Positions 7,391-13,220 of a stretch of 13,237 nt of DNA are shown here, in pieces. Numbering within the stretch: the stretch's first letter is position 1; the number at the start of each line of letters is the position of its first letter. The stretch comes from Candidatus Sabulitectum sp. (lineage in GTDB: Bacteria > Fermentibacterota > Fermentibacteria > Fermentibacterales > JCC-6). The stretch covers positions 1,934 to 15,170 of the forward strand of contig JAOZRM010000059.1 of assembly GCA_029940175.1 (NCBI GenBank), written 5' to 3'. The position numbers and the translations under genes are program-made. Below the pieces are notes generated by a model. The model saw nothing but the letters and a program-made list of their open reading frames with translations, had not been told where the DNA came from and did no database searches.

Positions 7391-8276
7391 AACAAATGAA
7401 AAGAAACTTGTGCAGTTCTCCCTAGAATGCAAACCCGGACATCCTTTTGCGGGAAACAGACTGAATGTGGATCATCTGGGCAAGCCGTTTCAGCTACCTG
7501 GAATTGGTGGAATTACCCTTAACATAGAGGCTGGTGACTCGGTTTACGGCTGGGTGGGAGATCATATCGAACCGGGTGTCAGTTGCAAGTGGGGTGATAA
7601 AAGGAGAGAGAATCCGAATCAATCTTTCCAGATACTTGCATGTGCAGGTAACGAGGCCGTTGTTACAAGCGGGAAGGCAAAAGGAGCCAAAGGTATTGTA
7701 CTTGGGCATCACGGTGGCAGTGAGCATCTTATTATTGATTTTGATAAAAAGACCAAGGAGAAACTTTCTTACGATGATTCCATTCGTCTTGTAGCAGTAG
7801 GGATGGGTCTCGAGATATCTTCTCATCCAGAGGTTCGTATTGTTAACCTGGCTCCGTCTCTGTTGAAGAAAATGGGTATCAGAGCAGACAAGAAAACAGG
7901 TAAACTGATAGTTCCAGTAGCTGCAAAAATTCCATCAGAATGCATGGGATCTGGAATAGGAGCCACGAATACATCAAGCGGTGACTACGACATAATGACC
8001 AGTGACTGGAAAACGGTTACAGAGAACAGAATGGATAAGATGCGTTTCGGGGATTTTGTCGCCCTGATGGATCAGGATAACCGGTTCGGAAGAGCGCACC
8101 GGAAAGGTGCTGTGACCATTGGAATAGTAATACACAGTGATTGCAGGAACTCCGGCCATGGTCCGGGTGTAACAACTCTGCTTTCCTGTGGTAATGGTGA
8201 GATCGAGCCGGTTATTGATCCTGCTGCAAACATCGCTGATGTGTTGAAGATTGGGAACTGCAGAGAGAAGAAGTAA
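7383..8276 (+). CDS. DUF4438 domain-containing protein
   Basis: I recognise this 297-residue protein as a member of DUF4438, a family of unknown function found in Thermotoga and other anaerobes. It has no signal peptide or membrane segment and should be cytoplasmic. Likely conserved stretches are GGITLNIEAGD (42-52), GDHIEPGVS (59-67), GKAKGAKGIVLGHHGGSEH (97-115), PVAAKIPSECMGSGIG (178-193), SGDYDIMTSD (199-208), LMDQDNRFGRAH (228-239) and HSDCRNSGHGPGV (251-263). The many conserved His, Asp, Cys and Gly-rich turns look like an enzyme or ligand-binding site, but no activity can be named. The SD AGGA lies 8 bases before ATG, inside the methyltransferase 3' end, and the two genes overlap by 8 bases. 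The family call rests on recall of its motifs. Confidence 0.82.
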   Translation: MLKTNEKKLVQFSLECKPGHPFAGNRLNVDHLGKPFQLPGIGGITLNIEAGDSVYGWVGDHIEPGVSCKWGDKRRENPNQSFQILACAGNEAVVTSGKAKGAKGIVLGHHGGSEHLIIDFDKKTKEKLSYDDSIRLVAVGMGLEISSHPEVRIVNLAPSLLKKMGIRADKKTGKLIVPVAAKIPSECMGSGIGATNTSSGDYDIMTSDWKTVTENRMDKMRFGDFVALMDQDNRFGRAHRKGAVTIGIVIHSDCRNSGHGPGVTTLLSCGNGEIEPVIDPAANIADVLKIGNCREKK

Positions 8277-8412
8277 TCGATCTGATCTCCTTGAATTTTG
8301 GGCGAGGCGATGCAGTTCATCAGTGCTCTGTTTACCCTCACCCATATTTTTGTTTTGCATATTATGTGTTAATTTTTTAACATGAATTACTGAAAGAACA
8401 GGTGGTTTGAGT
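8277..8412 (+). promoter_or_regulatory. Intergenic region with AT-rich candidate promoter/operator
   Basis: This 136-base gap separates the DUF4438 gene from the next gene group and probably carries its promoter. The AT-rich part from about 8343 contains a -10-like TATTAT (8360-8365) and, just downstream, the inverted repeat TGTTAA-TTTT-TTAACA (8367-8382). No matching -35 was found at proper spacing. No clear rho-independent terminator follows the DUF4438 stop. AGGTGG at 8399-8404 is the SD for the ATG at 8413. Confidence 0.3.
8367..8382. repeat. Inverted repeat TGTTAA-N4-TTAACA
   Basis: The repeat has perfect 6-base arms around TTTT. It sits 30 bases ahead of the ATG at 8413 and directly after a -10-like element, where a repressor site would act. 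The arms are all A/T except one G/C pair each, so a stable RNA hairpin is unlikely; a protein-binding dyad is the better reading. No second copy was seen. Confidence 0.35.
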
Positions 8413-8925
8413 ATGGGTTGCGGAGGTATGGAACATCACTGGACTGCAAGATTCTACCCCAGAGGGGCCCTTGCGTTCTGGTTCTGCAACAGTTGTGGCG
8501 AGGTTGACAGGAACACAGATGATCTCCGGGAACCTCTGAAAGAAACTATATCAGACAGCGACTCATTTACAGTAGATATCTGTTTAGTTAAGTCTCCTGT
8601 TCCAACAGCGAAGTGGGCACTTGCAGATGGTTCCATCCTCATCGAGCGAGAGCCAAGTCAAACAACTTTTATGGGCTTTAGAATTACCGGAATGACAAAC
8701 TCTCATGAATACAGTTTAACTGATCCCAGCGGGGAGATAGTAAGAGAGTACAAAGCCAGCAGAGAAAAGGCTTCCAACCAGGAAGGCAGTTTCATACTAA
8801 CCCGTTTTCAGGTGGAAAACGATCAGCTTGTTAAATTCAGAGTTCAGTGCAATACCAATGAACCTGAGGTTAATGAAGCTTCTGGGATTGCAATTCTGTC
8901 AGACCTATCTCTTATTCAGGCATGA
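8413..8925 (+). CDS. Uncharacterised protein with possible N-terminal zinc-binding site
   Basis: I do not recognise this 170-residue protein. The N-terminus has Cys3 and His8/His9, then CNSCG with Cys25 and Cys28, a spacing that could bind one zinc ion like a small zinc ribbon. The remaining ~140 residues alternate charged and hydrophobic residues in short stretches (for example FRITGMTNSHEYSL and GSFILTRFQVEND), suggesting a beta-rich domain, with no transmembrane segment or signal peptide. I choose ATG 8413 because AGGTGG lies 8 bases upstream. The TTG at 8407 is only 2 bases from that SD and adds two residues. Its stop overlaps the GNAT gene start by 4 bases (ATGA), so it may work with, or be modified by, that acetyltransferase. 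No function is assigned. Confidence 0.75.
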   Translation: MGCGGMEHHWTARFYPRGALAFWFCNSCGEVDRNTDDLREPLKETISDSDSFTVDICLVKSPVPTAKWALADGSILIEREPSQTTFMGFRITGMTNSHEYSLTDPSGEIVREYKASREKASNQEGSFILTRFQVENDQLVKFRVQCNTNEPEVNEASGIAILSDLSLIQA

Positions 8926-9392
8926 TCAGAAAAGCGAAAACAGGTGACATTCCCAACCTTGTAATGCTCAACTCTCAGGTTCAGAACCTGCATGTAAACC
9001 TGTTTCCGGAAGTGTTCAGGGTCACCGATACCCGTCTTATAGAAGAATGGTTCTCAGACATTCTCAGCAGGGATAACACTTGTGTTCTAATCGCTGAAGA
9101 GAATGAGACTGCTTTGGGATACATGACAGTAAGGAAGCTTCATAAACCGGAGCATTTATTCAAAAATGAAACCAGCTGTGCGTATATTGACCAGGTCTGT
9201 ATTCATCATGACCATCAAAGGACGGGTGTTTTTAAAGCACTTCTGGAAAAGGCAGCAAAAGAGGCAGCTTTGTGGGGAATGAACAGGCTTGAGCTGGATG
9301 TATGGACAGATAATTCTGTTGCGGTAAAGTCTTTTGAGAAGTCCGGTTTTAAAACCTGTAATCAGAAGATGTCCCTTAATCTGGATCAGTAA
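8922..9392 (+). CDS. GNAT-family N-acetyltransferase
   Basis: This is a 156-residue single-domain GNAT protein, which would transfer an acetyl group from acetyl-CoA to an amine on a protein or small molecule. The N-terminus IRKAKTGDIPNL is the usual first strand and helix. Strand four plus motif A reads YIDQVCIHHDHQRTGVFKALLEKA (88-111), with the pyrophosphate-binding QRTGVF loop at 99-104, where the second Gly of the usual Q/RxxGxG/A is replaced by Phe. Motif B is LELDVWTDNSVAVKSFEKSGF (123-143), the typical ELxV-xNxxAxxFYExxGF pattern. Its ATG overlaps the stop of the unknown gene before it, with no strong SD, so translation is probably coupled. The substrate is unknown. Confidence 0.9.
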   Translation: MIRKAKTGDIPNLVMLNSQVQNLHVNLFPEVFRVTDTRLIEEWFSDILSRDNTCVLIAEENETALGYMTVRKLHKPEHLFKNETSCAYIDQVCIHHDHQRTGVFKALLEKAAKEAALWGMNRLELDVWTDNSVAVKSFEKSGFKTCNQKMSLNLDQ

Positions 9393-9397
9393 GAATC

Positions 9398-9916
9398 ATG
9401 CAAAGCAAACCTCTGGTGGGAATCAGCTCATGTCTTCTGGGTGAGAATGTTCGATACAACGGCGAAGTCAAGCTGAATCCAGCTGTAAAATATGAACTTG
9501 GTGAAAGAGTATCTTTCATCCCGGTTTGTCCGGAAACCGAATCAGGTATGCCGGTTCCCAGAGAGCCCATGGATCTTTTTGAAGTGAACGGAGTTGTTCG
9601 AATGATAACTCTGGAATCTCAGAAAGATAAAACTGAGGTTGTCTCTGACTGGATTGAAAGCAAACTGAAGGAGCTTTCGGTACTCAAACTCTGTGGTTTC
9701 GTTTTCAAATCGAGATCACCCAGTTGCGCAATGAACAGCGCAAACATCCACTTTGATTCCCGTATTGATCCAAACGGAGAAGGTCTTTTCGCCAAAGCGT
9801 TCATGGAAAGATTTCCCCTGCTTCCAGTGGAAGAAGAGGGAAGACTGCAGAATGCAGTTGAGAGAGACAGATTTCTGAAGAAGGTTTTTCTGATCCATCA
9901 GTCTTACTGCAGATAG
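9398..9916 (+). CDS. DUF523 family protein, related to 2-thiouracil desulfurase (TudS)
   Basis: This 172-residue protein is a stand-alone DUF523 domain. Family landmarks are ISSCLLGENVRYNG (9-22), PVCPETESGMPVPREP (42-57), FKSRSPSCAM (103-112) and the C-terminal EEEGRLQNAVERDRFL (145-160). Characterised DUF523 members (TudS) use a [4Fe-4S] cluster held by three cysteines to remove sulfur from thiouracil. Cys12, Cys44 and Cys110 are the matching candidates here, and Glu46 follows the second Cys as in the family. This protein may therefore bind an Fe-S cluster and act on thiolated bases, but that is inference from the family. The Gly commonly found after SPSC is Ala. It starts 5 bases after the GNAT gene, without a clear SD, probably in one operon. 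The C-terminal DUF1722 domain found in some relatives is absent. Confidence 0.88.
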   Translation: MQSKPLVGISSCLLGENVRYNGEVKLNPAVKYELGERVSFIPVCPETESGMPVPREPMDLFEVNGVVRMITLESQKDKTEVVSDWIESKLKELSVLKLCGFVFKSRSPSCAMNSANIHFDSRIDPNGEGLFAKAFMERFPLLPVEEEGRLQNAVERDRFLKKVFLIHQSYCR

Positions 9917-9933
9917 GATTTTGCTACCAGTGT

Positions 9934-9963
9934 TTGACCCACCAACCTCCCATCTCTTATTAT
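9934..9963 (+). promoter_or_regulatory. Candidate sigma-70 promoter for the natAB-like operon
   Basis: TTGACC (9934-9939, 5 of 6 to the -35 consensus) and TATTAT (9958-9963, 5 of 6 to the -10 consensus) are separated by 18 bases. They lie in the 105-base gap after the DUF523 gene, about 60 bases ahead of the TTG start at 10022. This is the best promoter-like pair seen in the window. No regulator site is obvious. Confidence 0.45.
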
Positions 9964-10009
9964 CAGTATACAATGCCATTATTGCTCAAGTTGATGATTC
10001 GAGCAGATC

Positions 10010-10014
10010 GGAGG
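10010..10014 (+). promoter_or_regulatory. Ribosome binding site fixing a TTG start
   Basis: GGAGG lies 7 bases before TTG 10022, which opens the ABC ATPase frame. A nearby ATG at 10015 is in another frame and would not read the protein, so this site decides the unusual start codon. Confidence 0.75.
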
Positions 10015-10021
10015 ATGCAAT

Positions 10022-10777
10022 TTGCTCAGAGTAGAAGGTCTATCAAAGGAATTCCGCAACGCTCGTGGAAGATCAGCCAAGATGGTTCAGGCCGTTAAGA
10101 ATCTTTCATTCCAGTGTAAACCCGGAGAGATCTACGGGCTTCTAGGGCCGAATGGAGCAGGAAAGACCACAACACTCAGGTGTCTTTCAACGCTGATCAA
10201 GCCAACTTCGGGAAATGTATTTATCGATCAGTATAACGTGCTTGAGCATGGACAGATCTTCAGGTCGAAAATAGGCTTTCTCACGTCTGACATGAAGCTT
10301 GACGGGTATTTTACTCCGGACTACATGATGGACTGGTTTGGAAAGCTGAACAAGATGCAAACCTCTGAGATTGACGAGAGAAAGGAAAAACTGTTTGTTG
10401 ATCTCAAAATGACTGATTTCATCCACAAGAAGATAGATCAGCTTTCCACGGGTATGAAGCAGAAAACCGCTGTAGCCATCAGTCTTATTCACGATCCTGA
10501 TGTGATTATTTTCGATGAGCCTACCAATGGTCTTGATATTGTAACTTCAAAGGCAGTGACAGATTTCCTTGTCAGTCGTGCTGGAGCAGGCAAGATCGTG
10601 ATAATTTCAACCCACAACATGACCATTGCCGAGAAACTCTGTCACCGTTTCGGAATTCTGGTTGAGGGTGAGTTAAAAGAGGAAGGAACCCTGAGCGACA
10701 TTATCGAAGGCAGTTCATGGGACAATCTTGAAGATGTTTTCTTCAGCTACATTCTGCCTGGAGGTGATCATGTTTAA
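10022..10777 (+). CDS. natA: ABC transporter ATP-binding protein, NatA type
   Basis: This is the 251-residue nucleotide-binding subunit of an ABC-2 type exporter, similar to NatA of the NatAB sodium extrusion system. Walker A is GPNGAGKTT (42-50), the signature LSTGMKQK (141-148), Walker B VIIFDEPTNGLD (161-172), and the H-loop ISTHNM (195-200). The region where a Q-loop Gln is normally found reads IGFLTSDMKLDGYFTP (84-99) without Gln, resembling the IGFLTG/S pattern I recall for NatA proteins. The start is TTG, set by GGAGG 7 bases upstream. The stop overlaps the permease start by 8 bases. ATP hydrolysis here would drive export through the following membrane protein. The cargo could be Na+ or another substrate; NatA is the closest family name, not proof of sodium transport. 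Confidence 0.9.
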   Translation: MLRVEGLSKEFRNARGRSAKMVQAVKNLSFQCKPGEIYGLLGPNGAGKTTTLRCLSTLIKPTSGNVFIDQYNVLEHGQIFRSKIGFLTSDMKLDGYFTPDYMMDWFGKLNKMQTSEIDERKEKLFVDLKMTDFIHKKIDQLSTGMKQKTAVAISLIHDPDVIIFDEPTNGLDIVTSKAVTDFLVSRAGAGKIVIISTHNMTIAEKLCHRFGILVEGELKEEGTLSDIIEGSSWDNLEDVFFSYILPGGDHV

Positions 10778-12008
10778 GGACAGCTTAATCATCATGCGGA
10801 AAGAACTGAAAAGGATGTTCACTGACAGGCGTCTTTTGTTCATGCTTGTGGTTCTGCCTCTTGTAATGCTTCCACTTATGTATTCATTCATGGGTAAAGC
10901 CAACAAAACCAGACGGAATGAGATCAACTCATATACCTCGAGAATTGCAGTCTGTTCAGGAGAAGGAGGAGGAGAAGTCAGTGACTTGTTCTTCCAGTCC
11001 CTGGAACTGTTGAATGCGAACATTGAGACAACTGATCTTGGAGAGCTTGATTCTTTAAAGCAAAGAGTGATCGACAAGGATCTGGAACTGTTGATCGTAA
11101 TGCCTGAAAACCTTGATGGAAGCATTCTGGACAACTCTGTTTTTGACTTTTCCATTTTTTACAACTCAACGGGAGACTACTCCAGGTTTGCCTTTGATCA
11201 GGTGGACATGGCTTTCGCCCAGGTAAATGATGTTATTGTAAGACAGAGGATACTAGCCAGCGGCATGTCGGAAGATTTGCTTATTGCGTACACGGTCAAC
11301 AAGTATCTGGCTCCAGATGAAACCGCTGATCTGGCCGAAGAAGGCAGCGTGATGGGTAAACTGATCGGTGTTATGATGCCGTTCTTTATTGTTATCTATC
11401 TTTTCGCCAACTCAATGAAAGTTGGACTGGACAGTGTTGCAGGTGAGAAGGAGAGGGGTACGCTGGCCATACTGCTTGTTAATCAGGTCAGCAGGCTATC
11501 CATTGTTCTGGGCAAAATGATATCGGTGATGGTGGCTGCCATCGTGGGGGCGGTGAGTTCCGCCATAGGGCTTAAGATCGCATCCCGTTACCTGATAGAA
11601 ATGACAAGTGAATCCGGAGCATCTATTACAGAGTACACCATGGGTTCAATGGCAATAATCCAGTTCGCCATTGTGGTAATTCCTCTTGCAATTCTGATCT
11701 CCAGCCTAGTTCTGCTTGTGTCCACTTTTGCCAGGAATGTCAAAGAGGGACAGGGTATGATAATGCCTGTGTACATCGCTGTGATGGTTATGGGGGTTAC
11801 AACCATGCAGACAGGTGATATTCCACCGGAGTGGATGAGAATGACTCCTGTGTTCAACTCTCTGGTTGTACTTAAGGATATTTTCATGCAGAGTGCATTG
11901 TGGGGTAATATTTTCTTCACCATGGCGACCAGTCTCCTGGTTTCAGCAGTTCTTATTTTCATCACCCTGAGAATGTTCAATGATGAGAGAGTATTGTTTA
12001 GAATTTAA
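10770..12008 (+). CDS. natB: ABC-2 type transporter permease, NatB type
   Basis: This is a 412-residue membrane subunit pairing with the upstream ATPase. It has one N-terminal transmembrane helix (about 22-41), a roughly 150-residue extracytoplasmic domain (about 45-194), then five C-terminal helices near 196-216, 246-268, 295-319, 328-345 and 380-402. This topology is typical of NatB/ABC-2 exporters. The segment GEKERGTLAILLVNQVSR (225-242), ahead of the LGK before the next helix, is a strong family marker. I place the start at ATG 10770, where GGAGGTG lies 4 to 5 bases upstream. The longer frame from 10728 lies inside the ATPase gene and adds residues unlike the family. The 8-base overlap implies coupled translation. 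Confidence 0.9.
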   Translation: MFKDSLIIMRKELKRMFTDRRLLFMLVVLPLVMLPLMYSFMGKANKTRRNEINSYTSRIAVCSGEGGGEVSDLFFQSLELLNANIETTDLGELDSLKQRVIDKDLELLIVMPENLDGSILDNSVFDFSIFYNSTGDYSRFAFDQVDMAFAQVNDVIVRQRILASGMSEDLLIAYTVNKYLAPDETADLAEEGSVMGKLIGVMMPFFIVIYLFANSMKVGLDSVAGEKERGTLAILLVNQVSRLSIVLGKMISVMVAAIVGAVSSAIGLKIASRYLIEMTSESGASITEYTMGSMAIIQFAIVVIPLAILISSLVLLVSTFARNVKEGQGMIMPVYIAVMVMGVTTMQTGDIPPEWMRMTPVFNSLVVLKDIFMQSALWGNIFFTMATSLLVSAVLIFITLRMFNDERVLFRI

Positions 12009-12015
12009 CCATGAA

Positions 12016-12039
12016 TATCTTAGAGCGCGGAGTAAGATA
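12016..12039 (+). repeat. Hairpin-forming inverted repeat after natB
   Basis: TATCTTA (12016-12022) and TAAGATA (12033-12039) form a perfect 7-base stem around a 10-base GC-rich loop, starting 7 bases after the natB stop. No T-run follows, so it does not look like a standard intrinsic terminator. It might stabilise the 3' end of the natAB message or be chance. Confidence 0.35.
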
Positions 12040-12085
12040 GAAGCAGGCAATTAAAGAGGTTGTTGTTTTCTGCTAAGAAAAAAAT

Positions 12086-12090
12086 GGAGG
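12086..12090 (+). promoter_or_regulatory. Ribosome binding site fixing a TTG start
   Basis: GGAGG ends 9 bases before TTG 12100. The nearby ATG at 12084 and TTG at 12092 both run into stop codons within a few codons, and no in-frame ATG lies near the start, so TTG 12100 is the likely initiation codon. Confidence 0.65.
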
Positions 12091-12099
12091 ATTGCTGAA

Positions 12100-12744
12100 T
12101 TGATAGGATCGAAGAATGAACTCAAATTCTATTTAGCTGCTGACAAATTCGCACTTGGAATAGACCAGAGCCGTCCGGGAAGCAGAGATCATGTCTGGAA
12201 ATTTCAGATCCTGCTGCGGAAGGTTGAATACTACAAAAACGCCTCAAGAGGCTTATTGAACAGGTTGTTTTTGAAGTACCATAGCTCGAGGATGTACAAA
12301 CTGGGTATTAAGCTGGGGTTTGATATTCCTCCTGGTGTTTTTGGAGCAGGCCTGCGCATTAACCATTCCGGCAACATTGTTGTTAACGGTGAAGCCAGAG
12401 TTGGTATGTGGTGTGACATTCATCAGGGAGTAAACATTGGTACCAATGCCGGTGATGTCTCCGGCCAGCTTGTACCTGAGCTTGGAAGAAATGTGTGGAT
12501 AGGCCCTGGCGCAAAGATCTTCGGCGATATAAAAGTGGGTTCCGGAGCAGTTATTGGGGCTAACGCAGTGGTGGGAAAAAGCTTTCGGGGAAACATAACA
12601 ATTGCTGGTATACCAGCAAGAGTGGTTAAAGATACAGGTTCAGAAAAATTGAATGTTGCTGCAAGCATAAAGAGAATGAACACGTTTTTTCAAAGTAACC
12701 CTGAATTCTCGGAATACAGACCGGAAGAGAATGAAGTTTCGTAA
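12100..12744 (+). CDS. Serine O-acetyltransferase-like hexapeptide-repeat transferase
   Basis: This is a 214-residue acyltransferase with a left-handed beta-helix. The N-terminal ~75 residues are helical and charged, with WKFQILLRKVEYYKN (33-47), a pattern I associate with the serine acetyltransferase-like enzymes often found near polysaccharide genes. The hexapeptide part covers about 75-175: INHSGNIVVN (87-96) with candidate catalytic His89, WCDIHQGVNIG (104-114) with His108, then WIGPGAKIFGDIKVGSGAVIGANAVVGKSF and the closing GIPARVV (170-176). It is shorter than CysE and lacks its full N-terminal helical domain, so a sugar or serine acceptor are both possible. The start is TTG. It stands alone, 91 bases after natB, with no cysteine synthase or capsule genes in view. 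Confidence 0.85.
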   Translation: MIGSKNELKFYLAADKFALGIDQSRPGSRDHVWKFQILLRKVEYYKNASRGLLNRLFLKYHSSRMYKLGIKLGFDIPPGVFGAGLRINHSGNIVVNGEARVGMWCDIHQGVNIGTNAGDVSGQLVPELGRNVWIGPGAKIFGDIKVGSGAVIGANAVVGKSFRGNITIAGIPARVVKDTGSEKLNVAASIKRMNTFFQSNPEFSEYRPEENEVS

Positions 12745-12872
12745 AATCGTCAGAGACTCCAGACGAAAGGTCTTATCAGCATAGCAAAACTACTGTAATG
12801 CTTCCTGAACTTTGTGTTTTTCCTCTTCGGCCCGGGAGGCAACAGGCTGATTGATTCAACCGGAAGGGAAGA
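12745..12872. other. Intergenic region, no gene seen
   Basis: This 128-base stretch lies between the acetyltransferase and the small membrane protein. It ends with the SD-like AAGGGAAG directly before ATG 12873. TGTAAT at 12794-12799 resembles a -10 box but lacks a fitting -35. Short inverted arms (TCGTC/GACGA at 12747-12765) are too weak to call a terminator. Confidence 0.4.
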
Positions 12873-13193
12873 ATGAAAGAAAAAATTCTGGCTTTTGCTC
12901 CGGCGGTGGCAATTGTTATCGGACTGATGGCTCTTGGTATTCTTGGAATGTATACCCTGGATAACCAGTCAGGTCATACCGGAGCTGACCCTTATGTTGC
13001 TCTGTATGTGTTCATTCCAGTACTTATTGCTGGAGTTCTGTGTGGTATCGCACGTTTCAGGGTCCGAGGCTCGATTACTCGCAGCGTTTATGCGATAGTG
13101 ATCGGTTGCATTGGTATTATCTTCCTGATTTATCTTGACAAAAGCAGTACCTTGCTTCAATATAGTGTATGGTTGTTAAGGGGAATGCCTTGA
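12873..13193 (+). CDS. Small membrane protein of unknown function
   Basis: This is a 106-residue hydrophobic protein that I do not recognise. Three probable membrane helices are visible: about 7-27 (FAPAVAIVIGLMALGILGMY), 43-60 (ALYVFIPVLIAGVLCGIA) and 72-89 (VYAIVIGCIGIIFLIYL). Basic residues RFRVRGSITR (61-70) between helices two and three suggest a cytoplasmic loop, and the short polar stretch DNQSGHTGAD (30-39) would lie on the opposite side. The SD AAGGGAAG just before ATG, together with the biased hydrophobic composition, supports real coding. There is no enzymatic motif. It lies 27 bases upstream of another probable start, so it may be the first gene of an operon that continues beyond the window. 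Confidence 0.7.
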   Translation: MKEKILAFAPAVAIVIGLMALGILGMYTLDNQSGHTGADPYVALYVFIPVLIAGVLCGIARFRVRGSITRSVYAIVIGCIGIIFLIYLDKSSTLLQYSVWLLRGMP

Positions 13194-13220
13194 TCTCATA
13201 AATACTTACCTGGAGTAGAA

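Noticed and set aside
7494..7826. Antisense frames over the DUF4438 gene
   Set aside because: There are no motifs or SD, and the plus-strand gene has strong family segments.
8922..9392. GNAT plus upstream small gene as a GNAT toxin-antitoxin pair
   Set aside because: The upstream protein is 170 residues with no RHH or HTH DNA-binding pattern, and its size and composition do not fit known GNAT antitoxins.
9969..9974. TACAAT as the -10 box for natAB
   Set aside because: The nearby TTGACC is 29 bases away, too far; TATTAT at 9958-9963 gives 18-base spacing and is the better choice.
12747..12765. TCGTC/GACGA arms as a terminator after the acetyltransferase gene
   Set aside because: The stem is only 5 bases and no T-run follows.
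12794..12799. TGTAAT as a -10 promoter element for the small membrane protein
   Set aside because: No -35-like hexamer lies at 16 to 18 bases upstream.
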